Source: Lachnospiraceae bacterium (GTDB lineage Bacteria > Bacillota > Clostridia > Lachnospirales > Lachnospiraceae). From it: a stretch of 64,000 nt of DNA. Shown here in pieces: positions 8,573 through 15,555 of the stretch. The DNA lies in assembly GCA_017427775.1 (NCBI GenBank), contig JAFRSD010000013.1:124001-188000 (forward strand), in the 5' to 3' direction. Positions within the stretch are counted from its first letter, which is position 1, and each line of letters starts with the position of its first letter. Below the pieces are notes generated by a model, which worked only from the letters and a program-made list of their open reading frames with translations, had not been told where the DNA came from and ran no database searches. The position numbers and the translations under genes are program-made.

Positions 8573-8848
8573 TCAGACGTCGTCCTCCGCGTAATAGAGG
8601 TTATTGTTCACGCGTGTCGCGTCGCGGATCGTGTCGAGGATGCGCTGGCCGTAGTTGCCGAGGCTTACGAGGATCAGCTTCTTGTTGTAAATGATGAGCT
8701 GGCGCTGCTCACATGGATCGGTCAGCATGTCATAGAGAGCGTCGAGGTTCTTTCCGAAATAGGACGGAAAGCAGAGCTTCTTCGCAAGATACGCATAAGC
8801 CGTATCGCGGTCGGTCATGTAGGAGCAGTCAAGAACAATCGTTTTCAT
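8573..8848 (-). CDS. Barstar-family ribonuclease inhibitor
   Basis: A 91-residue protein with the barstar core FPSYFGKNLDALYDMLTD. Asp36 and Asp40 correspond to barstar Asp35 and Asp39, which plug the barnase active site, and the Tyr of the Tyr-Gly-x-Asn segment is kept. Barstar Trp38 is replaced by Tyr. It lies 14 bases downstream of a barnase gene on the same strand, so it is the expected cytoplasmic antidote that protects the producer's RNA. The C-terminal half (after about residue 55) is less like the classical inhibitor. Translation follows a GGGG-containing site. Confidence 0.88.
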   Translation of the reverse strand: MKTIVLDCSYMTDRDTAYAYLAKKLCFPSYFGKNLDALYDMLTDPCEQRQLIIYNKKLILVSLGNYGQRILDTIRDATRVNNNLYYAEDDV

Positions 8849-8862
8849 GTCATATACCCCGT

Positions 8863-9690
8863 TTATTCATTTCCGTAGAGAAGGGTGAATGTTTCATAAT
8901 GGTCATCGGTGTAGTAGATCAGGCCGTCATTCGAGTAAATGATGCGCTTGGCGCCGCGGGAGGATTTGCCGTTCGTGTCGATGTCGCATTCATAATACTT
9001 CCGGCCGTTCTTCTTCGGCAGGAGGCCTTCATAGTTACCGAAATAGGTACCGCCGATGGCGGCGCCTTTTTTATACTTCTGGACGGAACCGCCGGTCCAT
9101 CCGAGCTTTTCGGCTTCGTCTTTCGTGATGTAGTTGGACGGAAGCTTTCCGTATGTATGGATATAAAGAGCAACGTCGTCCTTCGAGTAGTACCAGCCGC
9201 CCTTGTCGATCTTCGGAGCGGGAGTCGGCGTGGGCGTGGGTTTCGCAGTCGGCGTAACCTTCTGCGTAGGAGCCTTGGTCGGTTCAACAGTCGATGTCGG
9301 AGGGGAAGTCGGATCGGATGTCGGTGCCTCGGTCGGCGTGGAAACAGGATCGTCGGTCGGGTTGATGACAACCAGCGTAGGATCCTCAACCGGCGTCGGC
9401 GTGTTCAGCTCATCAGCGGGCGTCCGGGGTTCCAGGTGCGTGCTCTTGGCAACCGTCTTACCGAGAATCTTTAATTCATAGCCGACCAGATGATTGTCTG
9501 AAATAATGTTGCCGTCAGCATCGGTTTCGACTCGCCAGGAATGATAATTCGTATAGGAATAGAGGATGGCCTTGTATTCGACCGTTCCGCCGTCATCGTA
9601 CTGGTGCGGGATCGGAATGAGCAATATGAGAAGAATCGCCGCAAGTGCGATCAGACCCCATTTCCAGGGAGATTTTTTCAGATAATTCAT
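8863..9690 (-). CDS. Membrane-anchored barnase-family ribonuclease with Pro-Thr linker
   Basis: A 275-residue protein: membrane helix (about 9-28), module YDDGGTVEYKAILYSYTNYH ... YELKILGKTVAKS (about 31-83), Pro-Thr-rich linker (about 97-159), and a complete barnase domain (about 165-275). The catalytic set is intact: Lys190, Glu234, Arg245, Arg249 and His264 match barnase Lys27, Glu73, Arg83, Arg87 and His102. The substrate and inhibitor-contact Arg59 of barnase is Tyr220 here, while Glu60 is kept (Glu221). The predicted topology puts the RNase outside the cell. The start at 9690 (MNYLKK) follows AGGTG; an upstream ATG at 9711 has no good site. The barstar gene follows directly. Confidence 0.92.
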   Translation of the reverse strand: MNYLKKSPWKWGLIALAAILLILLIPIPHQYDDGGTVEYKAILYSYTNYHSWRVETDADGNIISDNHLVGYELKILGKTVAKSTHLEPRTPADELNTPTPVEDPTLVVINPTDDPVSTPTEAPTSDPTSPPTSTVEPTKAPTQKVTPTAKPTPTPTPAPKIDKGGWYYSKDDVALYIHTYGKLPSNYITKDEAEKLGWTGGSVQKYKKGAAIGGTYFGNYEGLLPKKNGRKYYECDIDTNGKSSRGAKRIIYSNDGLIYYTDDHYETFTLLYGNE

Positions 9691-9763
9691 ATATTCACCT
9701 GTTCGTTTCATTCAGCAAAGCACCGCTTTTACGCGTGCGGCGCACAAATGTGTTATCGGATAT

Positions 9764-9792
9764 AATTTACCATCATCTTTAGGAAAAATCAA
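9764..9792 (-). promoter_or_regulatory. Probable promoter of barnase-barstar operon
   Basis: On the minus strand TTGATT (9787-9792) is followed after 17 bases by TAAATT (9764-9769). It overlaps the divergent region that also carries the + strand promoter of the chorismate mutase gene. The boxes are good but not perfect. Confidence 0.5.
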
Positions 9793-9796
9793 CACA

Positions 9797-9825
9797 TTGA
9801 CAATGCTTGTTTCCTTGGGTAAAAT
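9797..9825 (+). promoter_or_regulatory. Sigma-A promoter of chorismate mutase operon
   Basis: TTGACA (9797-9802), 17 bases, TAAAAT (9820-9825). The strong ribosome site AAAGGAGG at 9841-9848 and the coding start follow within 32 bases. Confidence 0.85.
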
Positions 9826-9856
9826 GGGGAAGACAATCCGAAAGGAGGACAGTACG

Positions 9857-10129
9857 ATGAAACCTTTGGAACAATGCAGAATGGAGATTGACGAGCTCGA
9901 TGCGAAGATTGTCGACCTGCTTGCCCGCCGGATTTATGTGACCAATGAAATGGCGGAAACGAAAAAGGCACAGGGGGTGCCGATCTACGATGAAATGCGC
10001 GAGGAACTGTTACGACGCCGGGTAAGACAACTTGCCGGAACGGAGTATGAGGAAATCGTTGCCGAAATCTATGAGACGATTATCACGGAAAGTAAGAAAC
10101 AGCAGATGCAGCGCTACTTTGAAGGGTAG
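9857..10129 (+). CDS. Chorismate mutase, AroQ type (monofunctional)
   Basis: Converts chorismate to prephenate for Phe and Tyr synthesis. A 90-residue all-helical protein with the AroQ pattern: [19 protein letters not shown], then the active-site Lys segment [18 protein letters not shown], and a C-terminal [12 protein letters not shown]. No prephenate dehydratase or DAHP synthase domain is fused. The start is set by AAAGGAGG eight bases upstream of ATG 9857; an earlier in-frame ATG at 9797 lies inside the promoter. It probably shares a transcript with ispF. Confidence 0.92.
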   Translation: MKPLEQCRMEIDELDAKIVDLLARRIYVTNEMAETKKAQGVPIYDEMREELLRRRVRQLAGTEYEEIVAEIYETIITESKKQQMQRYFEG

Positions 10130-10146
10130 CGCGGATTGGGGAAGAT

Positions 10147-10680
10147 ATGCGAATCGGAACAGGTTATGATGTACACCGCCTGACGGAAGGGCGGAAACTG
10201 ATCATCGGCGGCGTGGACATCCCTTATGAAAAGGGGCTCCTCGGCCATTCGGATGCGGACGTATTGCTTCACGCGGTCATGGATGCGCTTCTCGGCGCGG
10301 CTGCGCTCGGGGACATCGGTCAGCATTTTCCGGACAAGGACGAAGCCTTTAAGGATATCGACAGCAGAGTGCTTCTTCGGAAGGTTCGCGAGATTCTCGC
10401 GGAGCGTTGCTACGTTGTCAGCAATATCGATGCGACAATCATTGCGCAGAAGCCGAAGATGATGCCTTACCTGCCTGCGATGCGCGCCAATATTGCGGCG
10501 GATCTCGGCGTTGAAATCGATTGCGTGAGCGTGAAGGCGACGACCGAGGAAGGACTCGGATTTACCGGTGCCGGGGAAGGAATCGCGGCACAGGCGGTAT
10601 GCCTGATCGAAAAGCCTGAGTTCCCGGTGTTCGACCGGTGTGCGTCCTGTGGTGGATGCGCGATGAAGCCGGGGAGATGA
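10147..10680 (+). CDS. ispF: 2-C-methyl-D-erythritol 2,4-cyclodiphosphate synthase with Cys-rich tail
   Basis: Cyclising enzyme of the MEP isoprenoid pathway, forming a homotrimer with zinc. Signatures are GYDVHRL (zinc Asp and His), [34 protein letters not shown], and [23 protein letters not shown], where the usual protein ends. This one continues for about 19 residues including [15 protein letters not shown], an unusual cysteine cluster. There is no frameshift sign and a normal stop follows, so the tail is encoded. Whether the tail binds metal is unknown. The gene sits 17 bases after the chorismate mutase gene. Confidence 0.95.
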   Translation: MRIGTGYDVHRLTEGRKLIIGGVDIPYEKGLLGHSDADVLLHAVMDALLGAAALGDIGQHFPDKDEAFKDIDSRVLLRKVREILAERCYVVSNIDATIIAQKPKMMPYLPAMRANIAADLGVEIDCVSVKATTEEGLGFTGAGEGIAAQAVCLIEKPEFPVFDRCASCGGCAMKPGR

Positions 10681-10734
10681 CCGGCAGCAATAAGTAACAG
10701 TTACGGGGGCTATAAGCTTCCGGCGGAGTAATGT

Positions 10735-12873
10735 ATGATTGAACAGCAGATTGCAAAAGAACTGAATGTCCGCCTCAGCCAGGTCGAGGCGGCAGTCAAA
10801 TTGATCGATGAGGGCAACACGATACCGTTCATCGCCCGTTACCGGAAGGAAGCAACGGGGCAGTTGAATGACGAACAGTTACGAAACCTCTACGACAGGC
10901 TTGTATATTTACGAAATCTCGAGGAGAAGAAGGCGCAGGTGCTTGCTTCAATCGAGGAACAGGGCAAGCTTACGCCCGAATTGAAGGAACAGATCGAAAA
11001 GGCGGAGACGATGGTCGCCGTTGATGACCTGTACCGTCCGTACCGGCCGAAGCGCCGCACCCGTGCAACCGACGCGAGAGACCGCGGACTGCAGGGGCTT
11101 GCGGACTTTATCCTTGCACAGGAAGGAAAGTCCGTGCGTGCCGAAGCGGAAGCTTACGTGGATGCGGAGAAGGGCGTTCCCGACGTCGATGCCGCCATCA
11201 GCGGGGCAAAGGACATCATTGCGGAGCAGGTCAGCGATACGGCGGATTTCCGTACCGCGATCCGGCAGATGACAACCGACCGCGGCGTCCTAATCTCGGA
11301 ATCCAAAGCCGAGGACGCAGGCGTTTACGAAATGTATAAGGCTTTCCGTTCGGAAGTACGGAAAATGCAAGGCTACCGCGTGCTTGCCATTAACCGCGGC
11401 GAGAGCGAAAAGGTCCTCAGCGTGCGGATCGAAGCCCCCGAGGAGGATATCCTCCGCTATCTCGAAAAGCAGATCATTACGGCACCCGACGCCGATACCG
11501 CGGCATATCTGAAGGAAGCCATCGCGGACGGTTACGACCGTCTGATCGCGCCTTCGATTGAGCGCGAGATTCGGAACAGCCTTACAGAGCAGGCGGAAGA
11601 CGGCGCGATCAAAGTGTTCGGCAGCAACCTCGAGCAACTGTTGATGCAGCCGCCGATCGCGGGCAAAGTCGTTCTCGGCTGGGATCCGGCATTCCGTACC
11701 GGCTGCAAGCTTGCTGTTGTCGATCCGACCGGCAAGGTGCTTTATACCGTTGTGATCTATCCGACGGCTCCGCAGAACCGCGTCGAGGACGCTAAGCGCG
11801 TCTTGAAACAGGTAATAGACAAATACAACGTCCAGCTGATCTCTCTCGGAAACGGGACCGCTTCCCGCGAATCCGAGCAGGTGATCACCGGGCTTTTGAA
11901 AGAGATCCCGCAGAAGGTCAGCTACGCGATCGTCAGCGAGGCAGGCGCTTCGGTATATTCCGCGAGCAGCCTTGCCACCGAGGAATTCCCGCAGTTCGAC
12001 GTAGGGCAGAGAAGCGCGGTTTCCATCGCGAGAAGACTCCAGGATCCGCTTGCAGAGCTCGTGAAGATTGACCCGAAGGCAATCGGTGTAGGCCAGTACC
12101 AGCACGACATGGACCAGAAGAAGCTCGGAAACAGTCTGGCAAATGTGGTTGAGGACTGCGTAAACCGCGTGGGAGTCGACCTGAATACCGCTTCGGCGCC
12201 GCTTCTTTCGTATATTTCGGGTATCAATAAGACGCTTGCCAGGAATATTGTCGATTACCGGGAAACTAACGGCCGCTTCCGTGACCGCAGAGAACTTCTG
12301 AAGGTTGCTAAGCTCGGACCGAAGGCGTTTGAGCAATGCGCGGGATTCCTCCGGATCCGAGAAGGGGAGAACTTCTTAGATAATACCGCTGTCCATCCCG
12401 AAAGCTATGAGATCGCGAAGGCACTTCTTACCCGTCTCGGCTATACGGCCGACGACGTAAAGGCAGGCGGAGCGCGCGGTATGCGCAAGAAGGCCGGCGA
12501 CGTGAAGAAACTGGCAGCAGAGCTCGGCACCGGTGAGATTACTTTGACCGATATTATCGCGGAACTGGAGAAACCGTCCCGCGATCCCCGTGAGGATGCG
12601 CCGCAGCCGGTACTTCGCAGCGACGTAATGGAACTGTCTGACCTGAAGCCCGGAATGATCTTAAAGGGAACGGTCCGGAACATTATCGATTTCGGTGCAT
12701 TTGTCGACATAGGCGTGCATCAGGACGGTCTCGTACATATCAGCGAGATGTCGGACCGCTACGTAAAACACCCGCTTGACGTCGTGAAAGTCGGGCAGGT
12801 CGTAGAGGTGAAGATCCTTTCGGTTGACCTCAACAGAAAGAGAATCCAATTATCCATGAAAGGGCTTGCCTGA
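10735..12873 (+). CDS. tex: Tex family RNA-binding transcriptional accessory protein
   Basis: A 712-residue nucleic-acid binding protein linked to transcription. Domains in order: N-terminal Tex helices (IPFIARYRKEATGQLNDEQLR), a YqgF/RuvC-like fold (VLGWDPAFRTGCKLAVVD, about 310), helix-hairpin-helix repeats (LNTASAPLLSYISGINKTLA, KLGPKAFEQCAGFLRI), and a C-terminal S1 RNA-binding domain (LKGTVRNIIDFGAFVDIGVH to HISEMSDRYVKHP). GGCGGAG lies seven bases before ATG 10735. The last codons and the stop form part of a stable hairpin. Confidence 0.96.
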   Translation: MIEQQIAKELNVRLSQVEAAVKLIDEGNTIPFIARYRKEATGQLNDEQLRNLYDRLVYLRNLEEKKAQVLASIEEQGKLTPELKEQIEKAETMVAVDDLYRPYRPKRRTRATDARDRGLQGLADFILAQEGKSVRAEAEAYVDAEKGVPDVDAAISGAKDIIAEQVSDTADFRTAIRQMTTDRGVLISESKAEDAGVYEMYKAFRSEVRKMQGYRVLAINRGESEKVLSVRIEAPEEDILRYLEKQIITAPDADTAAYLKEAIADGYDRLIAPSIEREIRNSLTEQAEDGAIKVFGSNLEQLLMQPPIAGKVVLGWDPAFRTGCKLAVVDPTGKVLYTVVIYPTAPQNRVEDAKRVLKQVIDKYNVQLISLGNGTASRESEQVITGLLKEIPQKVSYAIVSEAGASVYSASSLATEEFPQFDVGQRSAVSIARRLQDPLAELVKIDPKAIGVGQYQHDMDQKKLGNSLANVVEDCVNRVGVDLNTASAPLLSYISGINKTLARNIVDYRETNGRFRDRRELLKVAKLGPKAFEQCAGFLRIREGENFLDNTAVHPESYEIAKALLTRLGYTADDVKAGGARGMRKKAGDVKKLAAELGTGEITLTDIIAELEKPSRDPREDAPQPVLRSDVMELSDLKPGMILKGTVRNIIDFGAFVDIGVHQDGLVHISEMSDRYVKHPLDVVKVGQVVEVKILSVDLNRKRIQLSMKGLA

Positions 12874-12887
12874 CGGCAGGCCCTTTC
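12858..12887 (+). terminator. Hairpin over the tex stop codon
   Basis: A 13-bp stem, GAAAGGGCTTGCC against GGCAGGCCCTTTC, with loop TGAC that contains the tex stop codon TGA. There is no clean T run (TTTCGGCG follows), so it may act as a weak terminator or as a 3'-end stabilising structure. Confidence 0.55.
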
Positions 12888-12898
12888 GGCGTTCGTAC

Positions 12899-12927
12899 TT
12901 GCTATTGCGTGATATTTGTGGTATAGT
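12899..12927 (+). promoter_or_regulatory. Promoter of lipoprotein gene (extended -10)
   Basis: TTGCTA (12899-12904), 17 bases, TATAGT (12922-12927), preceded by TGG, which makes an extended -10. It lies right after the tex hairpin. Confidence 0.7.
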
Positions 12928-12976
12928 AAAAATTGGATTATTTTGGGGATTAATGTCCTCGAGGGAGTTTTTTACG

Positions 12977-13657
12977 ATGAGAAGAAGAGCCTTAGCGGCG
13001 ATTTTAATAGCGGTTTTGATGATATGCCTTACGGCGTGTTCGGGCTCCCCGGCGTATTCCGAGGAAGGCGCGCACAAGGTGGCTATCGGCATCGGCGAGG
13101 ATATCGTCGGAAGCCAGCCGTATGTAGATCATGACAAGCCGACGCCTACTCCGACGCCTACACCGGAGATCTCGGCAACGCCTATGCCGACGGTAACGGC
13201 CGCACCGACACCGGTCATTACCAACGCGCCGAGCGGTGACGGCAAGTTTACGAAAGAGGACTGCGTTGTCATCATCAATGACATGAGGATCATTCCGGGC
13301 ATGGATTTTACCGGCAAGGAGAACGAGCCCGGCAAGGTGGCCGACAAGCTCGAAGGCGTTTCGTGCCTGCAGAGCGGTTATGATATCAACTATATCTACA
13401 AGGATTTCCGGATCGATACGATCCGTCAGAACGAAAGACAGTACATATACAGCGCGCAGTTCAAGGGCACGGGAGCCCTGACGAACGCCGGGATCGGAAT
13501 CGGTTCTACCGAGGAGGATGTGATCACTGCGTACGGCGCGCCTACCGAGGACACCAATACGCAGCGGATCTATAAGACCGGCAACTGGCAGATGTCTTTC
13601 TATATCGTCGATGAGAAAGTGACGGAGATTTATCTGGTCGATTACAGCTTTCAGTAG
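12977..13657 (+). CDS. Lipoprotein with Pro-Thr linker, unknown C-terminal domain
   Basis: An N-terminal lipoprotein signal (MRRRALAAILIAVLMICLTAC, lipobox LTAC) is followed by a Pro-Thr spacer (about 52-85) and a C-terminal domain of about 130 residues. That domain ends with the pattern GIGSTEEDVITAYGAPTED and an amphipathic strand-rich finish (WQMSFYIVDEKVTEIYLVDYS). The GxGST-x-EDV-x-x-AYG-x-P motif recurs in small clostridial surface proteins of unknown role. ATG 12977 is preferred over the frame's earlier ATG at 12866 because the signal peptide begins there with GAGGGAG upstream. 226 residues. Confidence 0.75.
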   Translation: MRRRALAAILIAVLMICLTACSGSPAYSEEGAHKVAIGIGEDIVGSQPYVDHDKPTPTPTPTPEISATPMPTVTAAPTPVITNAPSGDGKFTKEDCVVIINDMRIIPGMDFTGKENEPGKVADKLEGVSCLQSGYDINYIYKDFRIDTIRQNERQYIYSAQFKGTGALTNAGIGIGSTEEDVITAYGAPTEDTNTQRIYKTGNWQMSFYIVDEKVTEIYLVDYSFQ

Positions 13658-13717
13658 GAGGCGTGAACGGCCGCGGCGGGAAGCCGCATGCTTATGGTTT
13701 ATCAGGGGGTGAAAACA

Positions 13718-15520
13718 ATGAGCAAGAGAAGCCGCAGAAAGAAGACGGCAATATATGCCGCGATCGGAGCAGTGTGTGTGGCACTGTTTGCATGCGTGAT
13801 CGGATTTGTCGTTTATGAAGTGGGTAAGATTTTCGGCGAAAAGCCGATCGAAGTTGCGGAGCAGCCCACCAAATGGGTCGAGCCTTCGCCTACTCCGGAG
13901 CCGTGGGACCCGGACAAGAAGCCGGAGATTACTCATATTGTGGCAAATGTGGAGACGCTTTCGCTGAATTATGAAAGAGTACCGGGCGCAGCGGGATATG
14001 AGATCTCGTTCCGTTCCGAAGCCGGCGAATGGCAGCAGGAGATTTCGAAAGAAACCTATGCCCGCATTAAGATCCATTCCGGATTTACCTATCATGTCGA
14101 AGTTCGTTCGCTGAGCCCGTCCGGTGAGAAGGGTCCGGCTTCGACCGAAGCCATCATCTCCTCCGAGGCGGTTCGTCCGGTTGTTACGATGAAGGCGTCC
14201 AATGACTATTCGGCAACGTTAGCCTGGCCGTTTACGAGAGAGGGCGCGAATTACGTGTTCAGCTTCCGCGCGGCGGGAGAGACCGCATGGCATGAATTTG
14301 CTGTTGACGTACCGCAGATCACGATCGGCGGTCTGGTCAAAGGCAATGAGTATGAAGTCATGGTAGCCGCGATCAAAGAGGACTTCGCGACGCTTCGTTC
14401 CGATGTTACGAAGATTACTCCGGGCGGCACCGATTACGGCGATCCGTTCCTCAATGTCCGTACGACGCTTAAGGTCGGACAACAGAGCAAGCTTGTCGGA
14501 TATACGGCCGAGAACGGCTGCCTCGGCGTTCAGTGCTGGGCACAGTTTAAGACGGTTTTATTCACGGATGTGGAGCTGAATAATATCATTTGCGATGTTC
14601 CGGGCGGTACGCCCCTTGTGATTACCGCGGATGCGGACGGCAATTATGTGTGCGAGCGCGACGGAAACCGTTTCAGCGTGCATGTAAAGGGTACCATTTC
14701 CGGCGAGGAGAAGGAAGGCTGGATTCTCGGAAACGCGATGTTTGTGGATCTCGCCATGATTTTCCCGATGAGCAATCAGTACTCCATCCAGTACAACCGT
14801 ACCAACGCTTATGCGTCTATCTTCACGTGCGGCGGAAACGGCATGGAAGTGGATATCAAGTCCAAGGAAGAAACCCGCTATGATCCGTTAAAGGCAAAGG
14901 ACGGAAAGGCTTCCCTGGAAGCAACCGGATACAACGAGATCAAGGACGTAACCGGTAAGAAACTGCCGAATTACGGCAGCAAGGACCAGATGCCGGCGGT
15001 ATGGGATGTGGCGCTTCAGCTGCTTACCGCACAGAGGAACGCTCTGGCGCGCGGACGCTGTCTGCTGATCTATGAGGCATACCGTCCGAATTCGACTTCC
15101 AAGAAGGTGTATTCCGCAATGACCGGTAACGCCTACTTCAAGGAAGAGATTGAAATTGCGGGCAATAAACTGACACTTGCAAACGGATTTTTGAATAAGA
15201 ACTATACGGAAGCTTACTTCATCGCGAACAACTCGAAGCACAATCTCGGAATTGCGCTCGACCTGACGATCATGAAGTACGATTCCGTTGATAAGCTCGG
15301 TAAGGAAATCGAAATGCAGACGAAAATGCATACGCTCGATTACCGGTGCGATATGACCTACAACGGTACGGAAGCCAAGGCGTTATATGACATTATGACG
15401 ACCGGCACCGGACTGATCCCTCTTGTTGCGAAACAGGAATGGTGGCATTTTGAACTGAGTAAGGATTCCGTCAAATTCCCCTGCGTAAAGGAATACGTAT
15501 ACGCGAACTATCAGATTTGA
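13718..15520 (+). CDS. Membrane-anchored VanX/M15-type D-Ala-D-Ala peptidase with fibronectin III domains
   Basis: One membrane helix (about residues 10-32) and a short Pro-Thr spacer (PSPTPEPW), then FN3-like repeats (about 60-245; VPGAAGYEISFRSEAGEW is typical), a middle SH3-like region, and a C-terminal M15 zinc peptidase. Active-site motifs are YEAYRPNS (Arg), SKHNLGIALDLTI (zinc His and Asp) and EWWHFEL (catalytic Glu and zinc His). The family cleaves D-Ala-D-Ala dipeptides or peptidoglycan stems. Being outside the cell, this one more likely trims cell wall than confers vancomycin resistance, and no vanH or vanA is nearby. Start 13718 follows GGGGGTG. Confidence 0.87.
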   Translation: MSKRSRRKKTAIYAAIGAVCVALFACVIGFVVYEVGKIFGEKPIEVAEQPTKWVEPSPTPEPWDPDKKPEITHIVANVETLSLNYERVPGAAGYEISFRSEAGEWQQEISKETYARIKIHSGFTYHVEVRSLSPSGEKGPASTEAIISSEAVRPVVTMKASNDYSATLAWPFTREGANYVFSFRAAGETAWHEFAVDVPQITIGGLVKGNEYEVMVAAIKEDFATLRSDVTKITPGGTDYGDPFLNVRTTLKVGQQSKLVGYTAENGCLGVQCWAQFKTVLFTDVELNNIICDVPGGTPLVITADADGNYVCERDGNRFSVHVKGTISGEEKEGWILGNAMFVDLAMIFPMSNQYSIQYNRTNAYASIFTCGGNGMEVDIKSKEETRYDPLKAKDGKASLEATGYNEIKDVTGKKLPNYGSKDQMPAVWDVALQLLTAQRNALARGRCLLIYEAYRPNSTSKKVYSAMTGNAYFKEEIEIAGNKLTLANGFLNKNYTEAYFIANNSKHNLGIALDLTIMKYDSVDKLGKEIEMQTKMHTLDYRCDMTYNGTEAKALYDIMTTGTGLIPLVAKQEWWHFELSKDSVKFPCVKEYVYANYQI

Positions 15521-15555
15521 CGCGGCTTTGCCGAGACAAAGGATACAGAGGTGTT

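Noticed and set aside
8713-9474. Plus-strand frame of 253 codons over barnase and barstar
   Set aside because: Shadow of two well supported minus-strand genes.
13718-15520. Vancomycin-resistance gene (vanX)
   Set aside because: The peptidase domain is of this class, but the protein is anchored outside with FN3 domains and no vanH/vanA/vanRS genes are nearby.
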